A DNA stretch of 64,000 bases from Phylloscopus collybita. Taxonomy: Eukaryota; Chordata; Aves; Passeriformes; Phylloscopidae. A model generated the notes under the pieces. The model worked only from the letters and a program-made list of their open reading frames with translations, had not been told where the DNA came from and did not search any database. Made by a program: the position numbers and the translations under genes. Of the stretch, positions 1-12,300 are shown piece after piece (within the stretch, counting starts at the first letter, position 1; each line of letters starts with the position of its first letter). The stretch spans positions 23,082,001 to 23,146,000 of the forward strand of contig JAJNNQ010000026.1 of assembly GCA_027886175.1 (NCBI GenBank), in the 5' to 3' direction.

Positions 1-3000
1 AGGGGGTCGTTTTGGTTTATTTTGTTCTAATGAGAAAGCTCTTACTTTTTACATTTACATCTAAATGTCACAGGATGCCAGCCCTACGACCGTAAGCCTT
101 TGTTTACACTTTTAATGACCAGTTTCATAATAGCTACCTAAAAGTAATGTCACCAACTCCCCTACACAGACAATCTAATTATACTGAATTGTGTTTTCTA
201 TGCAATACTGTAGGTTATAAATAATTACTTCTCCAGAAAACTACGCATTTAATCCTTCTTAAAGAGTAGAAGCAGTATTGAATATTCTTCTGAATCTCCT
301 GACCATCCTAAGACACAGCAGAGTTAAATGAAATGGCAGTAATTTTGAAAAAAATCTCCTTCAACTTTGAGGAAATTCAACAATTCTGTTTCTTCCTTCC
401 AATTAACTAAAATACACTGGCCAAAATGTTAGTATAAACTCAGCAGGAATTTGAGAGCACATAGGCAATTTATCTGAAGTATGACTTTCCTAGCCTATGG
501 AGACAAAAGTAGGGGCTTATGTTAATTGTTTCTTCATATAATAAGGTTTCATCAGAATCATCTTTGCATGATGTCATTGTTACTGAAGAAGACCTTTATC
601 ACTTTTTAACAGAATTTAGACATGTCTGCTTCAAAAATAAATATGAAATAACTTTATAATATATAGATGCTTCTGCACATGTGGTGGTCACATGCCTGTC
701 CTTTACAAACTCATTCCTGAATGCTGTCATATCAATGAGTAATAAAGACATAAAGTAATAAAAACATAAAATCAAGTAAATTTTTCAAGTGTCAATCTGG
801 GCTGGTTTTCACCCCTTCTTCCTGTGCTCTGAATATAACACAAGTGTTTTCACTGATCAAAACACACAGAAATATCAAAAACCTCAAAGACAAGAAAAAC
901 CCAATGAATTAAACACCAGTGCTCCCAAAAGCCCTCATTATTCACAGCCTTACCGCCAAATAGGAATAATTTCAGGCAAAATTATTACTTTTATTAGAAT
1001 GGATAAGTTACAGAAAGAATACACAAAAATGGAATAAAATAAATTTAAAAAAAAAGTGTAACAAGGTAACATAGCTACTTTCTATTCTGTTCCCAAGTTT
1101 TCAGAAGTGGAAACTATCAGTTGCACTGTCTCCACACAAGACTCTCATATTCATCAGAAATAAAGGGTAATGCTGAAAGTAGAGGAAGATTCAAATGAAA
1201 AAATCAAAATATTTAGGGCAACACATCAGTACTACTGCACTACTGTATATTGAGTGCTGCATAGAAATACCAGATATAAAACTACAAAACAGTTTTTTAA
1301 AAATTATTGGTTTAGCTATTAATTATCATTTCTTTGTTCACACTGCACAAGACACGGGTTTCTTTACCCAAAACATTATTTTGCTCCCACAAAAGTGGAA
1401 ACAAATAAGAAAACTCTGCAATTTAGAATAAGGGAGCACAATTCTAACCAGAAAAGGAAAATGGTTACTTAAAACTAAACCAAGTGAATAGAAGACTCCA
1501 ACATGTAGATTTTATGGTTGAGCTGAAAGCACAGGTTCAAATGAAGGGGAGACATGTAGACCTGAGTATTCTTCTATAAATATTCTTGCATGTTCAATTT
1601 TCAATTTGGAGATTTTAAAATTACAAAACTGCAGAACAGGAGTTTCTGGAGTAGGGAATAAAACGCTATAGATATAAATTTATTTGTTAGACTCCTCACT
1701 TCTGTAATCAGGGATTTGAAGAAACTCAGGGTCAGCAAGCCCTCTAACTTAAGTTTATTCGTATTCAATTTATGCTGATGTGAACTCAGCCAACGATATG
1801 TAATAAAGTTATCCAATACCTACAACACTCCCATGCATAACAGTAGAAATGTTATGTTGTAGATTGACTTCTTAGGAAAAAAAAAGGCAAAGTAATTATC
1901 TAGAGAGCATTGGTTACTAATGCTTAATATATATTTTTTCAATTGCATCTAACTACCCACACCTTCCTCATTTGCATATAGAGGATCGACAGAGCCACTA
2001 TATTCTATATCCATTTATATTCAACTTCAGTTTATCTTCTCTTCTCTTCTCTTGTGTTTTCTACAATCACAAAAAGCCATAAGGAGGGAGAAAATGAGCA
2101 ACAGATAGTGGACAACATACTAGATCAGGCTGTAACCCCTTAGATACAGAGGATTATATTGAAAAATCTAATTTTAAAGTGGATGACTCAACAGTTTCTG
2201 AAACTCTCAAAAGGAAAATTACATTCCACATAAGCTAAACATAGCTAGAGAGATGAGTCTTCCTTTTTGTACCACAGTAATCTCTCAACTTTAAAGGCCC
2301 ATGTAGTGTAACCGAGGGCCAGTAAGAGTAAGCAACATTTCACAAACATGGTAAGCAACATTTCATTAGCTCTTAAAAATGCACAGCTTTGCTTCCACAC
2401 ATAATAAAGCAGACTATAATCCAACAGTCAATTTTTGAGCATTATTAGACAGAGGACCAAGAGGGCTTTTGAGAAATTAGGTGACCAGTAACACCAGGAG
2501 TGTGGTTACATTACACAATGTAACTGTGCAGAAATGTTTCATTTAGCTGAAACAAACCCAGACCCAAACCCACACTGATCACTGTAACATACTTTGCTGC
2601 TGCAACAAGTTCATGCTATTCTGTAACCACAAAATGAATCCGTATATAACATTTACTGCTTCTTGCAGACACATCAGCTCATCCAAAGCTGCCTTTAATA
2701 CCTACACATGATTGAAGTCCCTAATTTAATCTGAGCTCAAGTTACAAAGATGCAATATACTGGAACAACCTCACAGCACTGACTGTCACTGTATCTACAG
2801 TAACAACTGAAAGTGGAGGGTTTTGATCCTTCACTTCTGTGACTCCCATAATGATTGACACCTGTCTATGCACTCTCTCCTCATGGTCTACCGAGGTTTT
2901 CAAATGGGCAGAGAGGCCATGAAGCATCCAGGTAACCATGAGATGGAACAACACTTGGGAAGTGTTCACCTTCCAATATTTGGTTCACCTTCAACTCCAT

Positions 3001-3213
3001 TGGGGGCAAAACAAACCAAGAAACTAAAGCAGAGCAAAACACCATCCTCCAAGTCAAACCCTTTCCAGGAAAATGCCTGAATAGCTGCCAAGATCAGACA
3101 ATTGTGAAAGAAATGAAGGTACAACAAAAGAAAAAGAAAATCCTGAAAAAAAATTTACTAACAAGCTCCAAGAAGTCTTGAAACAGCTGGTAGCTGGCCA
3201 TGAAATTACTTAC
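1..3213 (-). other. CYB5R4 intron 9, partial
   Basis: No exon of the FAD/NAD(P)H reductase part could be recognised on the minus strand. Apart from a short CTTCT repeat near 2036-2053, it is AT-rich unique-looking sequence. The next coding exon is expected left of the window. Confidence 0.6.
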
Positions 3214-3336
3214 CTCTGTCTGTGCGTTTGATAAATGTATTGTGACCCTCACAGGGCTGTCCCAGCATTTTCCAATGAATGTTATCCTTTTTATTTAAGA
3301 TAATCTCTACTTTCCCTACTTTTTCAGCAATATTTA
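3214..3336 (-). CDS. CYB5R4: CYB5R4 coding exon 9 (end of the CS domain)
   Basis: The 123-nt exon encodes [20 protein letters not shown] followed by [20 protein letters not shown], corresponding to the human VGKIEIVLQKKEN region. The acceptor is CTCTTTCAG and the donor AGAG|GTAAGT. It joins exon 8 in frame through a Val codon. The result is about 11 residues shorter than remembered human protein, so a microexon may lie in the preceding 1.3-kb intron. Confidence 0.9.
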
Positions 3337-6300
3337 CTGAAAGAGAAAAGATTTCATACTGTTACTTTTAGTTATTCTCCATACAAAAAATTATTTCACA
3401 CATCAACTATAATCAAATTCAGAACAATTACTCATTTCTCAAGACAAACGTAATTAAATTTTTACATTAGAATATCTAATTGAAGGTACTTCCAGGCCAT
3501 CTCTCTATAATGTTTTAGAGTGCAGTTAAAACAAGTACTAACTGCACATACATAATTAACACACATTATTTGCTAAATAGATTGTGGAATTAGGACAGCT
3601 TCACAGACCATTCTAGTCAAGAAAAATGCTCCTGAACACAGAGTCCTCATGTACTGGAAACTGGCAGTTACCACTACTTAATACTTTCTTTTCAAGAAAA
3701 TTTTAATTAAAAATTAAATCCAAGAAAATCCCAGTCTAAGCAAAGAACTGAATAAACAACGGAACTAACTTTCAGCTACTTTAACATTTAGTCATATTTA
3801 GAGGGATCAGACCCGTATCAACTTACAACTTTCACAGGCCCAAATGCCACAATTAAAAAAAAAATTATTGTTATGGCTTGGTTTGGTTGACTGTGTCACG
3901 ACCTGATGGTAAGTAAAACTGTAAAGTATCTGATGAGTCAGATACTGAGTCAGAAAAATAAGTTGAAATTCCACATTCTGATATCAGAATCAGAGAATAT
4001 CGTGAGTTGGAAGGGACCCACAAAGATCATGAAAGTTCAGCTCCTCACTGGACTATCCTAGAAGAGATACAGAAGTGCTACAAGAGACAGAAATTACCAG
4101 CCACATCTTCTGAAACTGCATGATCCAAGTCTGAAATAAATACAAAAAAACTCTGTGTTAAGCAATTAAAAAATTCTATATATATTCTATATATATAATA
4201 ACCCTAAAATGTTATGCATGTTTATTTGACCTTGAAATCTGACTCATGCCTTGCACAAGCCTCATGCATGAAGGCATTATTTTTCCCATTACTTTTAACA
4301 ATGGCTCATGTAAAGCTATCAATCTGCAATTATTGCATTTGCCCTTGTGAATGAGGGTTTTTAATAATCATAAAAAACACACTAGAAGAAAAATTTTACA
4401 CAACTTTAAAATCAATTTCTTACTGTATTTTAGTCCACATGTAAGAAATTTAGTACATAATAAACAAATGAAGATGTGAGTTGATAACACAATTCCTTTA
4501 CATCAAGGCACTTTTAACAATCTAGCAAAAGACGAATAAAGTATTAATTGGTATATGTAAAAGGCTTATGGTCTGATGAGCAGGTTTTAACATAGTAGAA
4601 TAAAAATTCAGTACTTTCAACTGTAAAATTACAGTACCTACCAACTTCTACAAGATATGAGTGGTCATCCATGATGATCTCTCCCCTTAATTGTTTGTCT
4701 TGACAGTCAACTATCACCAACTCTGCATTCACATCCTTTCATAGCCAAGAAAAAAAAACAACAATTTTTATAAAGTTCTCCGAGAATTCAAGCTAGATCA
4801 CAACTGGATCTTGTAATTCTTCCTTCATGAAATATACTTACCTTCTGCTTAGTATATATAACAATTGTGATCAAACTATCTGTTTGGAACCAGTCATAAC
4901 TGTAAAACAAAAAATACAATGAAGAAAAAGATATATACTTTCTTTGAGCATATCAAAACATATTTAACCTCGAGCCTTCAAAGAGAGCTTGTTTAAAAAA
5001 CTTAGAAGCCAAACATATTACTTAGTACTTTTGAAGACCAAGCTTGAAATCAGTATTTTTGACAAAATTACTAAAAAAACTATCTAATTATGTATCCTGA
5101 TGGTCAGTACACTGTAGTTAAAATTGTATGGCATTGGTTTTACTTAAAAAGTGCGTGCATTCTCTTTGTACTATATGAACCTTGCTTATGGATGATCAAA
5201 ATATTGTGTCCAGATAAAAGCATTAAACAGGAAGGGTGGCTTCCAAGAGCTAAAGATTTGATGCACATACCACAAAACCACAGTTCCCTTCATCTCCACA
5301 AATCAAGTTTTTGCATTCATTCCTATTTCCCAAGTCCAAACCTTGTAATATATCCAGGGTAAAGTAAAAAAAAGAAAGAAAGCCTTCAAATGCTAATTAT
5401 TTGCATGGCCTTACACTTGCCAGGAAGTAACTTCCATCTGCTCCTAGACCAGAAAAACAGGCACAAAGGGCAGAGCAAACACTCCTGACAGCCAGCACGT
5501 TTTAGGCTGCACACTTTCCAGTCTCATGCCAGAATATGCCAGACACACGTGAGAAGAAAGGCAGAAAGGTTGGGTGGGCACTTCAGAAAATAAACCTATT
5601 CCAGTTGTTCACAAGCCACAGTATTTTATGACTAGGGCATGTAACTAGCCCAGAGAACACGCACTCCCAGGTGATTTTGATGCCAAGTAAGAAACTGCAC
5701 CTTGAGGACCAAAGGCATTATGGGGTAAAATGACGCCTCGGTGACAACAGCAAGCATATCACAGGGACCTTTTAGGGCCTGCTTTGTTTTACATACTGTA
5801 GAAACTTGAATGCAGCTATCACATCTTAATATATTCCAGCTTGAAATTATGCCTTTTTCAAGCCATGGCAATTTTTTATGGACAAATTAGTTAGTGTCAA
5901 GAAAGTAATCAGTCCAGTCAGAATCACTTTCCATGACTTTTCTCAAGAAACAAAGCTGAGGAGCCTGCAAATATAAGCCACACATTTGTATACAGACAAG
6001 GCAGCACAAGATTTAGGAATCAACAGAACAAGCAAAGAACCATCACCTGCCCATATGACCTCTGGCAAGTTGTTTAAACCTGAACTTCAACTTGTCTACT
6101 TACACAAGGATGGTAATGACATATACTCATTTAACTGAAATTTCAAGAGCTACCCATGAAGAACTTGCCTTGTGTTTACTAAGAATTGCATAGAATTCTT
6201 AAATAGAATGTCCAACAGATAACGACAGACAGAGGCTTACCTCGGGCTTAAATCTTTAGCAGAAGCAGCCAGTACCTTCTTCTCAGGAAGCACACCTGCA

Positions 6301-9300
6301 AAGAGCAGAGAGTCATTAAAACATTTGCTGGGATGCTTGCTTAGTATAAATAATATTCAGGTATGTGTGGGGTTTGTGGTTTTGGTTTTTTTAACTGAAT
6401 GTTCTAAGTGTCCTCAAACAGTATTTGGTGGCTTTATTTCTACAGGTGGCCAGACTACGTACATTTTTTATTTAGTTTTTATTCAGTACTTTCTCTTGGA
6501 GAGCAGGGTCCTAAAGCATAGAGGTCTACTTCAGAAATTAAGATTTCCATACACCACAGTACTTGTGTTGTACGCAGTTTCACCTGTTATTAGCTTGAGC
6601 TTTTACACTCCGTGAAGCACAAGAAGACAAAAAAGGTTATCTGAATGACTTTACTTTAACAGAACTATTTGTTTATACAATTCAGATGAATAAATTCAAT
6701 TTGAGATGTCTGACCTAACCTAATTCACAAGTAAAAATTAATGTCAGTCAATTAAGCAGAGATATCAGCCCTAATCTTTCTGCACAGCCCTTTTCTAGGA
6801 ATTCTCACAGAATTCAGATACTCGCTTTAACTATTTAACTGCATCAAACAGTCTGAAACAGCCACCTCTGGGAAGCAACAGTTGGTCAGTCTTTCAAAAT
6901 GTCAGTTGTACTAATCTCTGGCAAAAGAGAAATAGAACATACTTGGCAAAAACTTGAGGACAGAGAGAGAGAAAAGCAACTGCAATCCTGCATCAGTTTT
7001 AACAGGAACCTATATAGAATGATGATGGATGAAGTTGCAGACTGAACACTGGCAAGTGCTGGTTTCAAGCTCATTCAAAGGCAAACCTTGCAGATGTGAA
7101 ATGGCTATGCATAAAATAATTAGCACATGAATTCTCAGTTACCCAGATTATTATAGTTTAAATGCCAGTAAGTTTTGTAGTATGACTACAAGCTTAAACA
7201 CATAATTGAGTGGCTCTACCACGTGGGAAGTAGATAAAAACAAAAAGAGCCACTCTGGTCTAAGCCAATCTGTCAAAACTATTTGATCATCCAGAATTAA
7301 CCCAAAGCAATTAAAACTCAGTCGAATTACTTATTCTTTGATCCTTAATTACTCCTAAGTACACACCATCTGCAGCTGCCAAGGAAGCTAAATGGCAGAG
7401 CAGTCAGATCACTGCAAAAGAAAACCAATCACCAAGCTTTCTCAAAAGCTAAGCCTTTCTTGAGGACACACATTATATGATTTGCTTGGTCTCCAGGGAT
7501 AACAGGAATCCATGGTCATACATACTCCTATTTGCTTCTGCAGGTCCAAAGAAATATATGAACAGCCACAATAAAACAGAACATTCTGGCAAACCAAGTT
7601 ATTTATGAATTACTTTGAAATACTGTAAGATGCTATATGAAAACAGTGATTCATGCTGCAATAAAAAGACAATGATTCAGGTGATCAGTGAAACAATTAA
7701 GCAAAATGCTCTATTAGTCATAGAGATCACAAATAAAGAAAAGCTGTGGGTGAAGCCAAAGGCTGATGGCAGGCGTGAAATGACGAGTTTAAGGTGACCA
7801 GATGAACAGCAGAATTACAACCCTGCACATAATAGGACTGCTTTGCACAATCCCACTGGACACCAAGGCTAGTGATAAAGGTTCTCATGCCATCTTCATA
7901 GCCACAGAGCTGGGTTTGGTAGGTGGATTGCATCACAGACAGAAAATGAGTAGAACCGCCAGACACAAAAGGTGTGCTCACCATGCAAAGTCCAGCTGGA
8001 GGCTAGTTACTGTTGGCACTCCCGAGGGAACAGGGAATGCTGATATTGTTTCTCACAGTCACTAGCAACCTACAGGGCACATGCTCTCCCAGTCAGAGCA
8101 ATAAGGTATCATGCAAACAGGCAAAACATGAAAGGTTAAGGTTATTAAGGGATGCAGAGAGACTGAAGAGATGGGCTGACAAAAACTTCATGAAGCTCAG
8201 AAGGAAATGCAAAATATTGCACTTTTAAAGAAAAAAAAAAATCCAGCAAAACAAGTGGAAGACCTGACTGGATAGAAACGACTTGGGCAGAAAATCTTCC
8301 CAGCATTTCACAGACAAGCTGACCTTGCTTGTCCATCCCATACCTCCCTTGTCTACACTACTCTACTGCAGTTTTACACCACTTTCAAACACAGAATTCC
8401 TAATACTTGGTTAGGAAATTGCCTTCTGAAATTTCCACAGATCACTATAGCCTCAGCTCTGGATTCAAATGCAAAGAGAAGTGTGGGTAAATACTGCTCA
8501 TTCAGTGATATTCACGTAAGTTTGAGATTCACTCCCCACTTCAATTCACATGAAAACTTACCATTAAGCTGTTTCTTGTCTTCAGACACGGTAGAAGAAA
8601 TTTCTGCAATCATTAAGAAAAAACAAGCACAACAGTTAAGAAGTTACAGTACTTGCCCACATCATTACATTAGCCAAAGTAAGGATCTTCAAATAAACCT
8701 TCCAAAAGGCGTAACAGAATGACCAGGATGTTTCAGATATCAAGAAGCAACAAATAAATGCAGCACTGATTACCATTCCGAAAGATTATGTCTAATTAAA
8801 AAACTGGTACCTTACAAGCACCAAAAGTTGCACAGCATTTAAGGACAGGAAATGGCAGAACCCTGGCATTTCCAAAAAAACCCCATCACAAATCATCTTT
8901 TACAAACTTCATAGCTGAGAAGCTCACTGAATCTGTTAAGAATTCCAGTGACACTTGTCTCATGATATGACAATAGTGGAGTGTAAATCTGACCAACCCA
9001 ATTCTTAGAAATCTAAACCCAAACCTTGGCAGGAGCACAGGAAAAAGAAAATCCTTCTATAAGCTCGCACTGCCAAATGATTTTGTTTTCAAGTTATTAT
9101 CTGAGTTTTTCATTAATTCTACAGTATCCTACAACTATTCCAAACCAACCAACTCTAGCAGAAAAAACAAACAAACAAAACCCAACAAACAAACACAAAA
9201 CAAACAAACAAAAAAAGCTGTGTCAATTCATTTATAAGGTGCTCAACTTGATGGGAAAGGCACTGCACCTCTCAACCATATGTCTTTCTGTTCACAGTAA

Positions 9301-12300
9301 ATCTGTGGGGAAAGTAGACCTCTGGATATACCTGGGCCCCTTTCTGTGCTTCTCTACACTGCACATTTTAGAATGTCCTCATATGAAAGATCCAATTTAT
9401 TCTCTCTTTTGGGAGCCAGGTTTGGGATGCAGGAAAAAGAAATTTGTTTCTCCTGCTCCCTTTTATGAAAACCAAAATGGGAGTGTTTCCTTCCTGTTCT
9501 TCCACATCCTTCCCAGTGCTCTGAATCACACCAGCCAGTGTTAGCAGAAAAATGCTAGAGAGAAGCTAAGGAAGGCTCCTAGAGCAAAGCACCTATCACA
9601 CAGTATCACAAAATTACTTGAGAGCTCAAGAGAACTCAAGAAAAACCTTCCTTAGAGGCTTTTATGTTGTGCCCTTGTAAGGTAAAAAGAAAGTACTCCA
9701 CATATTTTTAGTTGAGGTAAAAAGAAAATACTCCACAAATTTTTGGTTGAGGTAACAACCATACAACCATACTATATACCACTTTTTCCTTTGTGCCAGG
9801 ATGGGCAAATTGTTCACAAAAACTTCTTTCAGATGAAAGGTAATTTTTTGTATTTACAAGTCTACTCTAATTTCATTACATTTTAACATACTGCATAGAA
9901 ATCAGCACTGCATTTTTAAGGACCGTGTGAGACACATTGAAGGCAGAGCCCTGCCTCTCTTCCTTGGATGACATCACAGCTCTCAGTCTAGTCTTGCTGA
10001 ATAATACAACATGCATTCTGACTCCCAAGTAACCACTAAAGTAACATAGGGACTATGTTACTATACACTAATAAGTGTCTCTGGAAACATCAGCAGTATT
10101 AAAATTGTTCAGGATGTGCTAATGTTTACAGCTGAGCACCTGAAGGGACAGCAAGCAGTTTCATGCTGTACTGGTTTGCTGAGGTCGACTCTGAAAGCAT
10201 CTCTTACATACCTGGTATTGCACTGACCTTCTCAACAAGTACAAACCTACATGTTTCAGTGCAAAGAACAACTGTAAAACCACAGAAGGGACACTTCAGA
10301 ATTTCTTCTTAGTCACTACCAAAGCGTGAAGCAGCATTCTCAAAATACAAGTTGACAAAACATTAACTATCACCAGCACCTTCAAGACTCTTCTTTCTCA
10401 AAAAAAACCAACCTAGAGTGCGCAAGCTTCCTTAAGCAGTTCAGCAAGCAACTCGCGCCATCTCCCAAGAAACCACCAGCACACAGGAAAAAAACCCTAG
10501 GCTAAACAAATACAAATCTTCCAGCAATGCCCCAACAAACCAACATCTGCCTTCCTTGCTCTGTACTGAGACTGCACCAGTTTGTTCTACTACTGAACGC
10601 TCACTCTCTGTCACAAAAAGAAAGCAATGTAATCCATAATTTGCAGTCTTATCTTCCCTCTATACTCATGGGGCTCATTTAATCCTCTATTCAAAAACAT
10701 CCACCTTAACTTAGCAATTTATTCTTCTATTCTGAAACGCAAACTTTGCAGAATATGGTCTTCTGGAAGGATAAAAGTCTAGAATTATTGCTGGCTAATA
10801 GTGAAGTAAGCCAATCACTTTTTGATAATTCAAAGGAGCAGGATATATAACCTCCCAGGAATCAAAGTAAACCTTGAGAATCTTACAGTGAAGGATTTCA
10901 GCAAGTCCAGTGCTGGAGTGTTCCAGAGAAATTCCAGAAAGCTGGTGAACAGTCTAGAGGGTAAATCCTATGACAAGTGGCTGAGGGAGCTGGGGTTGTT
11001 TAATCTGGAGAAGAGGAAGCTGAGGTGGGACCTTACTGCTCTCTACAACTCCCTGAAAGGAGGCTGTGGCTGGCAGGGGATCAACATCTTGGCTACACCA
11101 AGGGAGGTTCTGATTGGAAATCAGGAAGAACTTCCCTGAAAGGGCTGTCAAGTATTGTATCAGGATGCCCAGAGAGGTGGTAGAGTCACCATCCCTGGAA
11201 GTGTTGAAGAAATGACTTGACATGGCATTTAGTCCATGGTCTAGTTGACAAGGTGGCGGCTGTTCAAAGGATCGACTCAATCTTGGAGGTCTTCTCCAAC
11301 CTAAATGACTCTATAGTTCTGTTATCAGTTTGAGTCTTTATTAACAAAATTACTTGAAGTCTGAAATGGCTAAAAGTGACAAAGGCAACAGAACTCGTTT
11401 TATGTAGTTGACAAGCTTTATCCTGCAAATTTTAGTACAGCAAAATGCTCCTATTACAGAACAAAGCAGAAAAGGGGAAGAGCAGAAAATGAACTGCCAG
11501 AGCCTGCAGGGGCAAAGATATGTTTATGTTTTACTACCTGGCTGTCACAAGAATTTCTTCCAGTTGCAGAAAAGTTAGATTAATAAAATTAAAAAAAAAA
11601 AAATCATGTTTACTTTAAAATTTCTAACTCATTTGACAAAGTAGCAATAATGTCTCTGTAATGCCTCAACTCAGTGAGGCAGTTATGCTACTGAGGTTTC
11701 TCCATACTTCCCAGCATTTACCTCCAAAGTTCCACACTGGAATTAGCTGCCCAGTATCATGGAGATGTAAAATACTATTCCACTTCACACAAAGACCAAA
11801 CCCAACCTAACCATTAAAATGATGTTATCTAAGCATTAAGCAAGTACACAATGCACTTCTTCAGGAGCTGAACATAGCTGAATTTGTGAACAGAAACTGG
11901 AGATCAACGTCTTGGCTACATCTGTGTATCACACAGAACTGGAGAAAAAATAGTTGTAATTATTAATCCTTTCATGTTTTCACTGCAGTTTTGCTAAAGG
12001 CCAATACCGAGTAACAGTCTGCTTCCCTGGTATAAGAAATTTTGGCTGTGGCCTACTACAAACTGAGAACAGACTGAAGATTAAAGTTTCTGGAAACCAT
12101 CACCTGTATTCTAAGACTGTACTACACTTCTTGCTCTCCTGGCTCAAAGGAGTCTGTTGTATCAGCAAAATTTTCTCAAGGTATAATTCAAACTAAAGGA
12201 CCCAATAAAGTGTTCTGGAAAGAATAACTGCTCATGAAGTGTGTTCAAATAGCTCAATACATATGCAGCTTCCCAGACGCATGTAAGGTGCTGAAATCAC

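Noticed and set aside
3600..3690. Candidate microexons on the minus strand, e.g. after TTTCCAG near 3650 and before GTAACT near 3670
   Set aside because: The first lacks a usable donor. The second would be only 12 nt with a poor acceptor or would contain a stop.
4544..4641. Read-through of CYB5R4 exon 8 into residues resembling NFTVES
   Set aside because: There is a good GTAGGT donor at 4641, and the read-through reaches a stop without another donor in phase. The resemblance to the human FSVRVVES stretch is short.
9026..9544. A 172-codon plus-strand open frame
   Set aside because: It crosses a (CAAA)n simple repeat, which gives its Lys/Thr/Asn/Gln-rich centre, lies inside a CYB5R4 intron and matches no family.
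10822..11139. 105-codon open frame
   Set aside because: It is derived from the 3' part of a CR1 element and has no independent support.
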